Assembly: GCA_016286205.1 (NCBI GenBank)
Contig: JAEESF010000001.1
Span: 62,001-126,000 of the forward strand
Length of the DNA stretch: 64,000 nucleotides
Reading direction: 5' to 3'
Origin: Colicola sp016286205
GTDB lineage: Bacteria > Bacteroidota > Bacteroidia > Bacteroidales > Paludibacteraceae
A program made the translations under genes and the position numbers. This document shows, piece by piece, positions 43,201-52,612 of the stretch. Each line of letters begins with the position of its first letter. Positions within the stretch are counted from its first letter, which is position 1. The notes beneath the pieces are model-generated. The model did no database searches, was not told the origin of the DNA, and saw only the letters and a program-made list of their open reading frames with translations.

Positions 43201-44982
43201 TTATTCTTCCGAAAAATGGACAAGGACGTGGCGGTAAGAGTTGAATATCTTAGACTTAGAGACGAATCCCAAATAGTGTCTATCTTTGTCCACCACAGGC
43301 AGATTCCAAGCGCCCGTATCTTCGAAAATCTCCATCACTTTTTCCATCGGCATATCGAATTGCAAAACGGCAGGTGGAGAAGTCATTAACTGGCCGACTG
43401 TGAAACGTCTGTATAACCGCGGTTGGAACATGATGTTGCGCACTTCGTCCAGCAACAAAATACCACGCAAACGGCCGTCATGATCAATGACCGGGAAGAT
43501 ATTTCGCTTGCTCTCGCTAATCACTTTGACTAATTCTCCAAGCATCATCTCAGGATGAATGACTTTCAGGTCCGTTTCCAACACATTGTCCATCTTGAGC
43601 AACGTGAGTACGTTGCGATCTTTGTTATGCGTGAGCAGTTCGCCCTTTTGCGCCAAACGCATGGCATACAAAGAATGAGGCTCGAAGAGCATGATGGTGA
43701 GATAAGAGATGACACTCACAATCATAAGCGGCATGAAAAGATGGTATCCCCCGGTCAGTTCCGCAATCAGGAAAATACCAGTAAGCGGAGCGTGCATCAC
43801 TCCCGACATCAAACCGGCCATGCCGACCAATGCGAAATTGGTCTCAGGAACCAAAATGCCCATCAGATTGAGTATGCGCGCTGTGACAAAACCGACCAAC
43901 GAGCCCATGAACAACGAAGGCGCAAAGATACCTCCTACTCCGCCTGCGCCGTTGGTGGCCACACTCGCGACAATCTTAAACAAAATGATGGCTACAAAGT
44001 AGCCGATAATCAGAATCTGCGGATTAACAGCCGATAATAGCGCAACAGGACTATGCTCCAAGGCCGAAAGACTATCACCATTGATGAGTTGACGAATCAC
44101 ATCGTATCCTTCGCCGTAGAGAGGCGGGAACAAGAAGATAAGCACACTCAGCGTTAATCCTCCCACCAAAATCTTCAACCCAACACTGCGCACATTGTGC
44201 TTCATCCATTGTTCGAGTCGGTTCATTCCACGAGTGAAATAGAGACTCGCGAGTCCGCAAACGGCGCCCAGAATCAGATACCAAGGAATTCTATTAACGG
44301 CAAAAACCTCAATATTCTCCAACGGGAACATCGGCTCTTCGCCTGTCAGGATATAAGAAATGGCGGTGGCTGTAACGGACGAGATGAGCAAAGGAGCCAC
44401 AGACGTCATGGTAAGATCCATCATCAGCACCTCGAGCGTAAAAACCAATCCCGCGATAGGTGCCTTGAAAATACCGCCGATTGCGCCTGCTGCGCCACAT
44501 CCAATCATGAGCATCATCGTTTTCTGGTCCAAGCGGAAAGCTTTAGCCAGATTAGAGCCGATGGCTGCTCCGGTCAACACGATAGGAGCCTCAGCACCGA
44601 CAGAACCACCAAAACCGATGGTCAATCCGGAACCAATGACAGACGACCACATATTGTGCGCCTTGATAATCGATTTGCGCTGACTGATGGCATACAAAAT
44701 CTTAGTAATACCATGCGAGATATCGTCGCGCACTATGTATTTGACAAAGAGTGCGGCCAACGTGATACCGATAACCGGAGTAATGAGGTACCACCAGGTA
44801 TTCGTTCCCGCTATCAGATGCTGTTCAACAAACCACTGGATAAGATGGATGAAAGATTTTAGAAGCGAAGCTGCCATAGCCGAGAAACAACCTACGAAGA
44901 AGGAAAGGAGGAGCACCAAATGCTTCTCGCTAATGTGGCGTTCGCGCCACTCGACCATTCTATCGTAGAAAGTATTTTGCAC
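43201..44982 (-). CDS. ClC-family chloride channel or H+/Cl- exchanger with CBS domains
   Basis: 593 residues. The ClC core (residues about 20-430) shows the selectivity signature GFGGSVGAEAPIVLTG and the later GGVGGIFAPSLFMG. A C-terminal pair of CBS domains (about 450-590: VIHPEMMLGELVKVISESKRNIFPVID and LMTSPPAVLQFDMPMEKVMEIFEDTG) suggests nucleotide-dependent gating. Inner membrane. It is 10 bp after obgE in the adk-obgE-clcA run. Confidence 0.92.
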   Translation of the reverse strand: MQNTFYDRMVEWRERHISEKHLVLLLSFFVGCFSAMAASLLKSFIHLIQWFVEQHLIAGTNTWWYLITPVIGITLAALFVKYIVRDDISHGITKILYAISQRKSIIKAHNMWSSVIGSGLTIGFGGSVGAEAPIVLTGAAIGSNLAKAFRLDQKTMMLMIGCGAAGAIGGIFKAPIAGLVFTLEVLMMDLTMTSVAPLLISSVTATAISYILTGEEPMFPLENIEVFAVNRIPWYLILGAVCGLASLYFTRGMNRLEQWMKHNVRSVGLKILVGGLTLSVLIFLFPPLYGEGYDVIRQLINGDSLSALEHSPVALLSAVNPQILIIGYFVAIILFKIVASVATNGAGGVGGIFAPSLFMGSLVGFVTARILNLMGILVPETNFALVGMAGLMSGVMHAPLTGIFLIAELTGGYHLFMPLMIVSVISYLTIMLFEPHSLYAMRLAQKGELLTHNKDRNVLTLLKMDNVLETDLKVIHPEMMLGELVKVISESKRNIFPVIDHDGRLRGILLLDEVRNIMFQPRLYRRFTVGQLMTSPPAVLQFDMPMEKVMEIFEDTGAWNLPVVDKDRHYLGFVSKSKIFNSYRHVLVHFSEE

Positions 44983-44992
44983 GCTCAGTCGA

Positions 44993-46171
44993 TTATTCTC
45001 CGGAATCCCATCCGATACCTTTGTATTTGTCGAGATCCCACTCTTCTTCTACTTCGTTCAGATAGATAGTTTCAGTCTCTTCTTCAGAGTCATCATCCGA
45101 CTCTTCTTTCTCTATAACCGTCACATCTATAGGCGCGTGGCTGATCTCGATGATTTGGTTTTGCTCTTTGTTCAGTTCGGTCCAAAGTGCATCTTTCAGT
45201 TGATCAATTCCTTCGCCCGTGAGAGACGAGATAGGAAGGACTGCGATGCCCAATTCTTTGGCTATTTGCTCGAAATCGATTGGCGGTAACTCGTTGCCCT
45301 CATCATCCACACGCGGCACATCCATCTTGCTGACAGCCAGAATACGTGCCTTGGTTAGGAGTTGCGGATTGTATTTCTCCAACTCGCGGAGCAGAATCGA
45401 ATATTCCGCCACAATATCCGGACAATTAGCGGGAACCATGAAGAGTAGCACCGCATTTCGCTCGATATGTCGCAAGAAACGCAGTCCGAGTCCTTTGCCT
45501 TCGGCCGCTCCCTCGATGATACCAGGAATATCGGCCATGCAGAACGAACGGCCATCGCGATAGGAAACGATTCCCAATTGGGGAGTTAGCGTAGTGAACG
45601 GATAGTCGGCAATCTCCGGTTTTGCGGCAGAGACAACGCTCAAGAGCGTTGATTTGCCTGCATTGGGGAAACCGACCAAACCCACATCGGCCAAGACCTT
45701 GAGTTGCATGATAACCGTTCGTTCTTGTGCGGGCTCGCCGGGTTGGGCATAACGCGGCGCCTGATTAGTGGCAGTGCGGAAATGCCAGTTGCCTAATCCG
45801 CCACGGCCGCCTTTGAGCAAAACAATACGCTCGTCATGCTCTTTGACTTCGCAAATAAATTCGCCCGTTTCACCATCGTAAACGACTGTGCCACAGGGCA
45901 CTTCGATAATACGATCTTCTCCATCCTTGCCAAACGAGCGACTCTGTCCGCCATGTCCGCCATCGGTAGCGATAATATGCTTCTGATACTTGAGATGAAG
46001 GAGCGTCCAGAGATTTCGATTGCCATGCAAAATGATCGACCCGCCTTTGCCGCCATCACCGCCATCGGGTCCGCCCTTGGGCAGATATTTGGCTCGGTGG
46101 AGGTGCATACAACCAGCACCGCCCTTACCTGAGCGGCAATAGATCTTAACGTAGTCGATAAAATTAGTCAT
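44993..46171 (-). CDS. obgE: Obg-family GTPase
   Basis: 392 residues. The glycine-rich OBG domain (1-158: GGAGCMHLHRAKYLPKGGPDGGDGGKGG) is followed by a G domain: G1 GFPNAGKST, G3 DIPG, G4 SKMD, and a switch YPFTTLTPQLG. A C-terminal acidic tail (KEESDDDSEEETE) ends the protein. It is a ribosome-associated GTPase acting in 50S assembly and stress signalling. Start 9 bp after adk. Confidence 0.96.
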   Translation of the reverse strand: MTNFIDYVKIYCRSGKGGAGCMHLHRAKYLPKGGPDGGDGGKGGSIILHGNRNLWTLLHLKYQKHIIATDGGHGGQSRSFGKDGEDRIIEVPCGTVVYDGETGEFICEVKEHDERIVLLKGGRGGLGNWHFRTATNQAPRYAQPGEPAQERTVIMQLKVLADVGLVGFPNAGKSTLLSVVSAAKPEIADYPFTTLTPQLGIVSYRDGRSFCMADIPGIIEGAAEGKGLGLRFLRHIERNAVLLFMVPANCPDIVAEYSILLRELEKYNPQLLTKARILAVSKMDVPRVDDEGNELPPIDFEQIAKELGIAVLPISSLTGEGIDQLKDALWTELNKEQNQIIEISHAPIDVTVIEKEESDDDSEEETETIYLNEVEEEWDLDKYKGIGWDSGE

Positions 46172-46180
46172 AGCGATATA

Positions 46181-46756
46181 TTATCGTGTAGCTAATTCGA
46201 TGATGCGGCGAATTTGCATGAATACCTCTTCGACAGTATGATTGCCATTCACGGCAAAATAGTTGCCCTGGTGGAGATAATAATTAGCTACAGGTTCGGT
46301 TTGATTGTGATAAACGGCGATGCGATGACGAATGGTATTGAGATTGTCGTCGGCACGTCCGCTGACTTTGCCACGCTCGATAAGACGCTGAATGATAAGT
46401 TGCTCATCCACCATCAGATCAATCATAATGGCCTCCATCTTATATTTCTTGAGCAATTCGGTTAGCGACTCAGCTTGTGCCACCGTACGAGGATAGCCAT
46501 CGAAAATCATTCCCTTGCTATCCTTGGGAAGTTGGGCAATATAATGGTCGATGACGCCGTACATCATATCGTCCGGCACCAGATTTCCGACAGAAATCAG
46601 TTCGTCGATTTTTTTTCCCAGTTCACTACCGGTCTTAATTTCCGCACGAAGCACATCTCCTGTAGAAAGATGTTGCAGGCCATATTGTTCGGCCAAAAAA
46701 GCTGATTGTGTGCCCTTTCCGCTACCAGGAGCGCCACATAAAATAATGTTCAGCAT
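46181..46756 (-). CDS. adk: Adenylate kinase
   Basis: 191 residues. It balances ATP + AMP with 2 ADP. P-loop GAPGSGKGTQ at residues 7-16, AMP-binding LSTGDVLRAE, IFDGYPRTVAQAE, and a short lid region. The short lid without zinc Cys residues matches the short-form adenylate kinases. First gene of the adk-obgE-clcA-sugar transferase-xseB run. Confidence 0.96.
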   Translation of the reverse strand: MLNIILCGAPGSGKGTQSAFLAEQYGLQHLSTGDVLRAEIKTGSELGKKIDELISVGNLVPDDMMYGVIDHYIAQLPKDSKGMIFDGYPRTVAQAESLTELLKKYKMEAIMIDLMVDEQLIIQRLIERGKVSGRADDNLNTIRHRIAVYHNQTEPVANYYLHQGNYFAVNGNHTVEEVFMQIRRIIELATR

Positions 46757-46800
46757 TGATTCCTAATTATAAACAGACTAAATAAATATATAAAGAACGC

Positions 46801-46840
46801 AAAAAACGAGTTGCCCATATTAGATTAGGGCAACCCGTTT
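46801..46840 (-). terminator. Terminator of the HU gene
   Basis: Stem AACGGGTTGCCC / GGGCAACTCGTT (one mismatch) around an 11-nt loop, followed on the minus strand by a T run. Confidence 0.85.
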
Positions 46841-46859
46841 ATGAAGCTACATTGCCTGA

Positions 46860-47123
46860 TTAGAGAGCAAATTTGCTACCAGCTTTGATTTTAACAACCT
46901 TCTTTGCAGGAATGTTAACAACAGCGCCAGTACGTGGGTTTTTAGCTTTGCGAGCTGCTTTCTTAACGATGTTAATGCTAGCGAAACCTACGAGTTGTAC
47001 GTTCTCACCTTTCTTAACTGCCTCAACTGCTGCCTCAAGAGCTGCGTCGATAACTTTAGCGGCCTCTGCCTTGCTAACTTGAGCCTTAGCGGCTACTGCT
47101 TCAATAAGTCCTAACTTGTTCAT
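46860..47123 (-). CDS. hup: HU-family DNA-binding protein
   Basis: 87 residues, basic. The helical dimerisation part (KLGLIEAVAAKAQVSKAEAAKVIDAA) and the beta-arm (GFASINIVKKAARKAKNPRTGAVVNIPAKKVVKIKAGSKF) with the intercalating-proline region NPRTG are standard for HU. It compacts and bends DNA. Single-gene transcription unit with its own promoter and terminator. Confidence 0.96.
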   Translation of the reverse strand: MNKLGLIEAVAAKAQVSKAEAAKVIDAALEAAVEAVKKGENVQLVGFASINIVKKAARKAKNPRTGAVVNIPAKKVVKIKAGSKFAL

Positions 47124-47185
47124 AATTTTGGATTTTTGAATTATTAATAAAGTGAATTTAAGGGGTTCCTAACGGAATACGTTTG

Positions 47186-47217
47186 CAAAGGTAATACTTT
47201 TTATTTATTCCACCAAG
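47186..47217 (-). promoter_or_regulatory. hup promoter
   Basis: On the minus strand: CTTG (47217-47214), 20-bp spacer, TACCTTTG (47193-47186). Confidence 0.65.
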
Positions 47218-47309
47218 CATTTTTCTAAAAAAAATCGATTTTTTGTAAAAAAAACTACATTTTTGCCAAAAAGGCGCACTTTTTGTAGTGTTAATCCGTG
47301 AAAAAATAG

Positions 47310-47317
47310 TACTTTTG
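47310..47317 (+). promoter_or_regulatory. Rhomboid gene promoter -7 box
   Basis: TACTTTTG ends only 8 bp before the ATG at 47326, so the mRNA would have almost no leader. The -33 box is not clear at the usual 20-bp distance. Confidence 0.55.
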
Positions 47318-47325
47318 CAGTCGTT

Positions 47326-48060
47326 ATGCGTAATATTCCAGTAGTGACGCGCTATCTGCTGATAGCCAATTTTATGATTTGGATGCTAACCGCCATTTTG
47401 CTACGGTATGGTATTAGTTTGAATGATATTGGTGGTTTGCATTATTACTCCGCACCGACGTTCCATTTTTGGCAACCAATCACCTATATGTTCCTTCACG
47501 CCGACTTTTGGCACATCTTCTGCAACATGTTTGCGGTTTGGATGTTCGGTCCAATTATTGAGAATGAGTGGGGCGCGAAACGTTTTCTGATTTACTATGC
47601 CGTTTGCGGTTTAGGTGCGGCGTTTGTTCAAGAAGTGGTTTGGTCGCTGATGTTGGTCAATATGGCCTCGAGTTACAGTGCTGCTTCGCTCGCAGTCTAT
47701 AGTTCCATGTTAAATACCATCGGCGCCTCGGGTGCTGTGTTTGGTATTTTGTTTGCCTTTGGATGGCTGTTTCCGGATGTGCCGATGTTTCTATTGTTTG
47801 TCCCTGTGCCCATTCGCGCGCGCGTGTTCGTTATTATATATGCGCTCGTTGAGCTTTTTGCGGGTCTGGGCTCGGTTATAGGACTGAGTTCGAGCCACGT
47901 AGCGCATTTTGCGCATTTGGGCGGATTGCTTTTCGGTTGGTTGCTGATTATCTGGTGGAGACATCCGGAATGGAAAGAGAAAATATTTCATCGTCATCCG
48001 AAACTGGACAGCACCAAAGGAACAGATTACGAAGATTACCATTATCACAAACGCGTATAA
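47326..48060 (+). CDS. Rhomboid intramembrane serine protease
   Basis: 244 residues with six or more helices. The catalytic Ser135 is in NTIGASGAVFG and the catalytic His197 in HFAHLGGLLFGW; MFLHADFWHIFCNMFAVWMFG (helix 2, with the His/Asn of the oxyanion region) is also present. It cleaves membrane-protein substrates within the inner membrane; the substrate is unknown. It stands alone with its own promoter and terminator. Confidence 0.94.
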   Translation: MRNIPVVTRYLLIANFMIWMLTAILLRYGISLNDIGGLHYYSAPTFHFWQPITYMFLHADFWHIFCNMFAVWMFGPIIENEWGAKRFLIYYAVCGLGAAFVQEVVWSLMLVNMASSYSAASLAVYSSMLNTIGASGAVFGILFAFGWLFPDVPMFLLFVPVPIRARVFVIIYALVELFAGLGSVIGLSSSHVAHFAHLGGLLFGWLLIIWWRHPEWKEKIFHRHPKLDSTKGTDYEDYHYHKRV

Positions 48061-48065
48061 AGAAA

Positions 48066-48090
48066 AGCGGCCGGAAGGTCGCTTTCTTGT
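48066..48090 (+). terminator. Terminator of the rhomboid gene
   Basis: Stem AGCGGCC / GGTCGCT (one G-U pair) with a GGAA loop, followed by TTCTTGT. Confidence 0.65.
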
Positions 48091-48141
48091 ATGTTCAATT
48101 TTTCCCGAGAATCTTAAAAAACGTACACTTTTTTGTCAGGT

Positions 48142-48184
48142 AACCGTCTCGTGATCGTCAGGTTAGAATCTCGTGTTTTCTCGT
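48142..48184. repeat. 11-bp tandem array, degenerate copy
   Basis: Units AACCGTCTCGT, GATCGTCAGGT, TAGAATCTCGT and a 10-bp GTTTTCTCGT, in the same orientation as the array after gap. It lies between the convergent rhomboid and endonuclease/phosphatase-family genes. Confidence 0.65.
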
Positions 48185-48215
48185 GTGGCGGAAAAATAGA
48201 ACAAAATCTTAAAAA

Positions 48216-49130
48216 TCACCATGCAATGGTTGCGACTACGGGGCGATGGTCAGAGCCCGAGAAAGAGCGGACCGAACAATCAATCGGGACAAAAGAAGGA
48301 TCGGTCAAGATATAGTCGATTCGCACACCCCATCCCATCAACTCACACGTTGCACCCCAACGGAACCAACTGGTTTCCAACCAAGCGTCATGCAGATCGC
48401 GGCTGATGGTTCGATAAGTGGTGCTGAGCGCGACATCATTGAAATCGCCCACGACGATAACCGGATAAGGGCTTTGGTCAATCTCACGCCGCACAATCTT
48501 GGCTTGCGATTTGCGCCGCACACTGGCTTTTTCCCATTTACGACCCAGTTTCTCTGCCGTATGGCGCAAATTGTCGTAGGTGGTGCTGTCGTGTTGCGGC
48601 ATATCGGAACTATCGAAGCGATTGGACTCTAAATGGCAGACAATCAGGCGAATAGTATCATCCTCGACAACCACATCGCAACGACTGCTGATATTGGCGC
48701 GAACTTCGTACTCGACCGTATGTTTGTTGATGAGCGGATATTTGGACCACACCATATTGCCAAACTGGCGACGTTGGTTATATACCGCAAAATCGATATA
48801 AGAGAACGCGTATTTCGAACTCAATACTTGCTTCACTTCAGGCAAGGTGAGGAATTCTGGCGTTTTGTAGACATCCACCTCCTGCAGACAAATCACGTCC
48901 GCATCTTGCTGCAACAGATAGCGCAGCACTTCATTCTCAGCCGGCTTGCGAAATTGACCCATCTGATGAGTATTCCATGTCAGAACAGTCAATCGCTGGT
49001 CTTTTCCCTCCAAATCGGATGGTTTAGGCGCAGAATGATGGCTCATCATCGGCCAAAGGCCAATCAGCAAAGCACCGACGCAAGCTATCAGCACCAACCA
49101 ACCCAATATATGATGACGATGTTTGCTCAT
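48216..49130 (-). CDS. Endonuclease/exonuclease/phosphatase-family protein
   Basis: 304 residues. An N-terminal membrane anchor (HHILGWLVLIACVGALLIGLW) is followed by a metal-dependent EEP fold: TVLTWNTHQMG, DVICLQEVDV, IRLIVCHLESN, VVVGDFNDVALSTTY and GSDHRPVVATI. These carry the Asn, Glu, Asp-x-Asn and Asp-His residues of the family. The active face is probably periplasmic. The substrate (nucleic acid, sphingomyelin or phosphoinositide) cannot be told from sequence. It overlaps porX by 4 bp. Confidence 0.9.
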   Translation of the reverse strand: MSKHRHHILGWLVLIACVGALLIGLWPMMSHHSAPKPSDLEGKDQRLTVLTWNTHQMGQFRKPAENEVLRYLLQQDADVICLQEVDVYKTPEFLTLPEVKQVLSSKYAFSYIDFAVYNQRRQFGNMVWSKYPLINKHTVEYEVRANISSRCDVVVEDDTIRLIVCHLESNRFDSSDMPQHDSTTYDNLRHTAEKLGRKWEKASVRRKSQAKIVRREIDQSPYPVIVVGDFNDVALSTTYRTISRDLHDAWLETSWFRWGATCELMGWGVRIDYILTDPSFVPIDCSVRSFSGSDHRPVVATIAW

Positions 49131-50662
49131 TTCTTAGGTTGCAGCGTAACCAACGGAATAACAATTTCCTCCAACGAAATACCTCCGTGTTGGAAAGTGT
49201 TCCGATAATACTGGGCGTAATAATTGAACTGGTTCGGATAAGCGAAGAAATCGGTGCCCGTACAGAACATATAACTGCTGCTCACATTCGGGCATGGCAG
49301 GCCTACTTTCTTCGGTTGCTCGATGACCATCACGTTCTTCGAATTGCAATTGAGCGCTTTGCCCACTTTGTAGCGAATATTGGTGTTTGTGTTCTTATCG
49401 GCAATAATCTGGACCGCGTTGCGAACGCGCGTAGTGCCGTGATCGGTGGTCAGGACAAGCGTGAAGCCCAATTCGGAAGCGCGCTTCAGCAGATTGTAGG
49501 TGGGCGAATGGCGGAACCAACTGAGTGTCAGGCTTCTGTAGGCCGCTTCGTCGTTGGCCAATTCGCGCATCATCTTGCTCTCCGTTCGCGAGTGAGAAAG
49601 CATATCGATGAAATTCAGAACCACCACATTCAGAGGCGTTTGCACACCCTTGAGTTGCGCAATAACCCGCTCGCAGAAATCGCTTTCGTTGACCTTCCAA
49701 TACGAATAAGACTCTTTGCGGCGATAACGATCCAACAAGGTTTGTATCAGTTCTTTCTCGTATTGGTTTTTGCTCTCCTCGTCGCCTTCTTCTACCCAAT
49801 ATTGCGGATACATCTGCTGAATCTGGAGTGGCAGAAGGCCGGAGAAAATAGCATTGCGCGCATACTGAGTGGCGGTCGGCAAAATGCTGAAATACTGTTC
49901 TTCATTTTGGACTGTATAGAAATCGCCCAACAGCGGTTGGATAGTTTTCCACTGGTCGTAACGGAAATTGTCGATGACACACAACAGTACTTTTTCACCC
50001 TTGTCCAACAACGGGAAAACGCTATGTTTCATCACGTCTTGTGACAACAACGGGCGTTGCGCATTCGGTTCGAACCAGGTCTCGTAATTGCGCTGGATCC
50101 ACTTGCTGAATGCGGCATTGGCCTGCGTGCGCTGATCGTCAATCATGCTACGCATGGACGATTGCTCCAACTCGATATCCCACTTGCTCAGCGTGCGTTC
50201 CACCGCCATCCATTCTTCGGCCGTGCCCGCCGTGTCAATCAGATAGGCGATGTCGCTCCACTCTTGGCGATAATTCTCTTGCGTATGCTCGGTAACGATA
50301 GTTTGCTGATGAATATGCTTCTTCAGGCAAAGCAGAATCTGGCTCGGATTAACAGGCTTGATCAGGTAATCGGCGATTTTCTCGCCAATGGCCTGCTCCA
50401 TGATATGCTCTTCCTCGCTTTTGGTAATCATCACCACCGGAACTTCGGGACGTAAACGCTTGATTTCCTGTAACGTTTCCAATCCGGACAAGCCCGGCAT
50501 ATTCTCGTCCAAAAAGACGATATCGGGTACAGTGGTATCAACTATGTCGAGCGCATCCTGACCATTGGTGGCAGTGATGACCTCGTAGCCTTTGCCATTC
50601 AAATATATGATGTACGGTTGCAACAAATCTATCTCGTCGTCAACCCAAAGTATTCGGCTCAT
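49127..50662 (-). CDS. porX: PorX-type response regulator with PglZ domain (type IX secretion)
   Basis: 511 residues. The N-terminal receiver domain has Asp8/Asp9, phospho-acceptor Asp52 (VFLDENMPG), Thr80 and Lys81 (VVMITKSEE), and DYLIKPVNP. The C-terminal part is a PglZ/alkaline-phosphatase-like domain (VLLCVIDNFRYDQW, FSILPTATQYARNAIFSGL, LVLTTDHGTTRVRNAV, YMFCTGTDFFAYPNQFNYYAQYYRN). This fusion is diagnostic for PorX, which with PorY and an ECF sigma factor controls type IX secretion genes in Bacteroidota. It follows the RluA gene with 23 bp of overlap. Confidence 0.93.
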   Translation of the reverse strand: MSRILWVDDEIDLLQPYIIYLNGKGYEVITATNGQDALDIVDTTVPDIVFLDENMPGLSGLETLQEIKRLRPEVPVVMITKSEEEHIMEQAIGEKIADYLIKPVNPSQILLCLKKHIHQQTIVTEHTQENYRQEWSDIAYLIDTAGTAEEWMAVERTLSKWDIELEQSSMRSMIDDQRTQANAAFSKWIQRNYETWFEPNAQRPLLSQDVMKHSVFPLLDKGEKVLLCVIDNFRYDQWKTIQPLLGDFYTVQNEEQYFSILPTATQYARNAIFSGLLPLQIQQMYPQYWVEEGDEESKNQYEKELIQTLLDRYRRKESYSYWKVNESDFCERVIAQLKGVQTPLNVVVLNFIDMLSHSRTESKMMRELANDEAAYRSLTLSWFRHSPTYNLLKRASELGFTLVLTTDHGTTRVRNAVQIIADKNTNTNIRYKVGKALNCNSKNVMVIEQPKKVGLPCPNVSSSYMFCTGTDFFAYPNQFNYYAQYYRNTFQHGGISLEEIVIPLVTLQPKK

Positions 50663-51656
50663 AATGTCTCCATTTATTAATTAAATTCGTCATGTCTGCG
50701 GGCCATTCGCTGTCGAAATGCATCCTTTCACCGGTTTTGGGATGAGTAAAACCCAGTGTCTTGGCATGCAACACCTGGCGCGGACAAAGTGCGAAACAAT
50801 TCTCGATATACTGTTTGTATTTCTGTGTGCGCAGGCCTTTCAGAATCTCCATGCCACCGTATTTCTCGTCGGCAAACAACGGATGGCCGATATGCTTCAT
50901 GTGCGCGCGGATTTGATGCGTGCGGCCTGTTTCCAAGCGGCATTCGACCAACGTCACGTACGGAAAACGCTCCAAAACATGCCAATGCGTGATAGCCTCT
51001 TTGGCTTGCGGACATTCTTCCAAATCCCACACACGATACAGGGTTCTGTCTCGGTTATCTCTCGCTAAAGCTCCGACTATTGTGCCTTCGTCTTCCGCAA
51101 AAGTGCCCCACACCAATGCATTGTACGTTCGCTCTGTCGTATGGTCGAAAAATTGGCGTCCGAGCGATGTTTTCGCCTCGGGAGTTTTGGCAATCAGCAG
51201 CAGTCCGCTAGTGTCCTTGTCGATACGATGGACCAAGCCAATGGATGGGTCGTTCATATCGATTTTGCCTTGGAAATAGAATGCCAACGCATTCAGCAAC
51301 GTGTGCTCGTAATTGCCATGTCCGGGGTGCACCACCAGACCGGCAGGCTTGTTCAGCACAAGTATTTCGCTGTCCTCATAGACAATGTCCAGAGGTATTT
51401 CTTCGGGCGTAATAGTGAAGTCGTGCGGTTCGTGATCGAGCATCACTTGCACCACATCTCCGGGTTTGACGCGATAGTTGGATGCGACGGGCTGGCCGTT
51501 CACCCACACATTTCCGGCATCGGCAGCCGTCTGGATGCGGTTGCGACTGGTGTTGGTCATATGTTCGGCCAGATACTTGTCGACGCGTTCTTTGCCCTGA
51601 CCGCTATCTACCTCACACCGCCAGCGTTCCCATATTTCTTCTTGCTCTAGAACCAA
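50640..51656 (-). CDS. RluA/RluD-family rRNA pseudouridine synthase
   Basis: 338 residues. An N-terminal S4 RNA-binding domain (ERVDKYLAEHMTNTSRNRIQTAADAG) precedes a catalytic domain with the active-site Asp in LVHRIDKDTSGLLLIAK. Further motifs are ETGRTHQIRAHMKHIGHPLFADEKYGG and LHAKTLGFTHP. It probably modifies 23S rRNA. The start is a TTG at 51656, overlapping the end of the PASTA gene by 10 bp with AGGAAG just upstream; no ATG exists before the S4 domain. Confidence 0.92.
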   Translation of the reverse strand: MVLEQEEIWERWRCEVDSGQGKERVDKYLAEHMTNTSRNRIQTAADAGNVWVNGQPVASNYRVKPGDVVQVMLDHEPHDFTITPEEIPLDIVYEDSEILVLNKPAGLVVHPGHGNYEHTLLNALAFYFQGKIDMNDPSIGLVHRIDKDTSGLLLIAKTPEAKTSLGRQFFDHTTERTYNALVWGTFAEDEGTIVGALARDNRDRTLYRVWDLEECPQAKEAITHWHVLERFPYVTLVECRLETGRTHQIRAHMKHIGHPLFADEKYGGMEILKGLRTQKYKQYIENCFALCPRQVLHAKTLGFTHPKTGERMHFDSEWPADMTNLINKWRHYEPNTLG

Positions 51657-52474
51657 CTGTCTTCCTCTTTATCGTCCTTGGCATTGTTGTGCAATACCGC
51701 CTTCTCTATATCACTCGACAAATATAATGCCACAGTTTCTCCCTCGACCAACATTTCTCCCGGAGAGGGCGATTGACGATAGACCACTTGCTCTACACCG
51801 TCTTGCTGCTCTTCATCGCGTTGCACAGCTCCTACAGTCAATCGATGGCTGAGCAGCATGCTACGCGCACTCTGCAGATTCAGTCCGATGACGCTCGGAA
51901 CAGTCACTTGCTGCGTGCCACGACCGTATCCGACCACCAGACGTACGCGCGTGCCTTGTGCCAACTTGGTTCCCGGTTCTATACTCTTGCCTCCGGATTT
52001 AACATCCAACACCAAGTCGCGGAATGCCGATGGCTCGTAGTCAAACGTAGTATCGACCGACAGGCCAAGATTGCGCAACGTAGTTGCGGCCTGACGCGAA
52101 CTCATATCTTGCATGTTCGGCATCACGATCTGCGGACGACTGGTCGCGTTGATGATGACATACACCTCGCGGCCTTTCTTGGCGTGACTCAGCGCTTTCG
52201 GATTCTGGTCAACAATCGTGCCAAAAGGCACCTTGCTGGAATAGGTCGAGTCAATCACATTCAGTACGAGACCTTGCTCATCCAAAACCGATTCCGCTTC
52301 CGAAACCGACATGCCTGTTACATCCGCTACCTCAATCTCTACGCCATGCTGGGTGTATTTTTTCAACCAAATCAGCAATATTAGCAACACCAGCACACCT
52401 ACTACGATGGCCAACAGAATGTTCCAACCAACAAATTTAAGGTCTTTTTTGTCAAAATTTTGAAGCTTATTCAT
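51647..52474 (-). CDS. PASTA-domain inner-membrane protein
   Basis: 275 residues. One N-terminal helix (about 18-37) anchors three consecutive PASTA domains: VADVTGMSVSEAESVLDEQG, MPNMQDMSSRQAATTLRNLG and VPSVIGLNLQSARSMLLSHR, each ending in a V..Q.P..G-type turn. A hydrophilic tail ends in DDKEEDSWF. PASTA domains bind peptidoglycan or beta-lactams in kinases and PBPs. In Bacteroidota the protein has no kinase domain and its role is unclear. It heads the PASTA-rluA-porX operon. Confidence 0.9.
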   Translation of the reverse strand: MNKLQNFDKKDLKFVGWNILLAIVVGVLVLLILLIWLKKYTQHGVEIEVADVTGMSVSEAESVLDEQGLVLNVIDSTYSSKVPFGTIVDQNPKALSHAKKGREVYVIINATSRPQIVMPNMQDMSSRQAATTLRNLGLSVDTTFDYEPSAFRDLVLDVKSGGKSIEPGTKLAQGTRVRLVVGYGRGTQQVTVPSVIGLNLQSARSMLLSHRLTVGAVQRDEEQQDGVEQVVYRQSPSPGEMLVEGETVALYLSSDIEKAVLHNNAKDDKEEDSWF

Positions 52475-52512
52475 ATAAAATGTAAATTTTATTGCGCAAA
52501 ATTACATTTTTT

Positions 52513-52544
52513 TTTGCATATATCCAAAAATTGTAGTACTTTTG
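52513..52544 (+). promoter_or_regulatory. Promoter of the small Cys-rich lipoprotein
   Basis: TTTG 52513-52516, 20-bp spacer, TACTTTTG 52537-52544; the -33 box is extended as TTTGCATATAT. Confidence 0.78.
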
Positions 52545-52612
52545 CACCCGATTTTCGCAAAAAGGCGAAGACTTAATGATTTTAAAGCTTTAAAAACAAA
52601 CAACTTATCAGT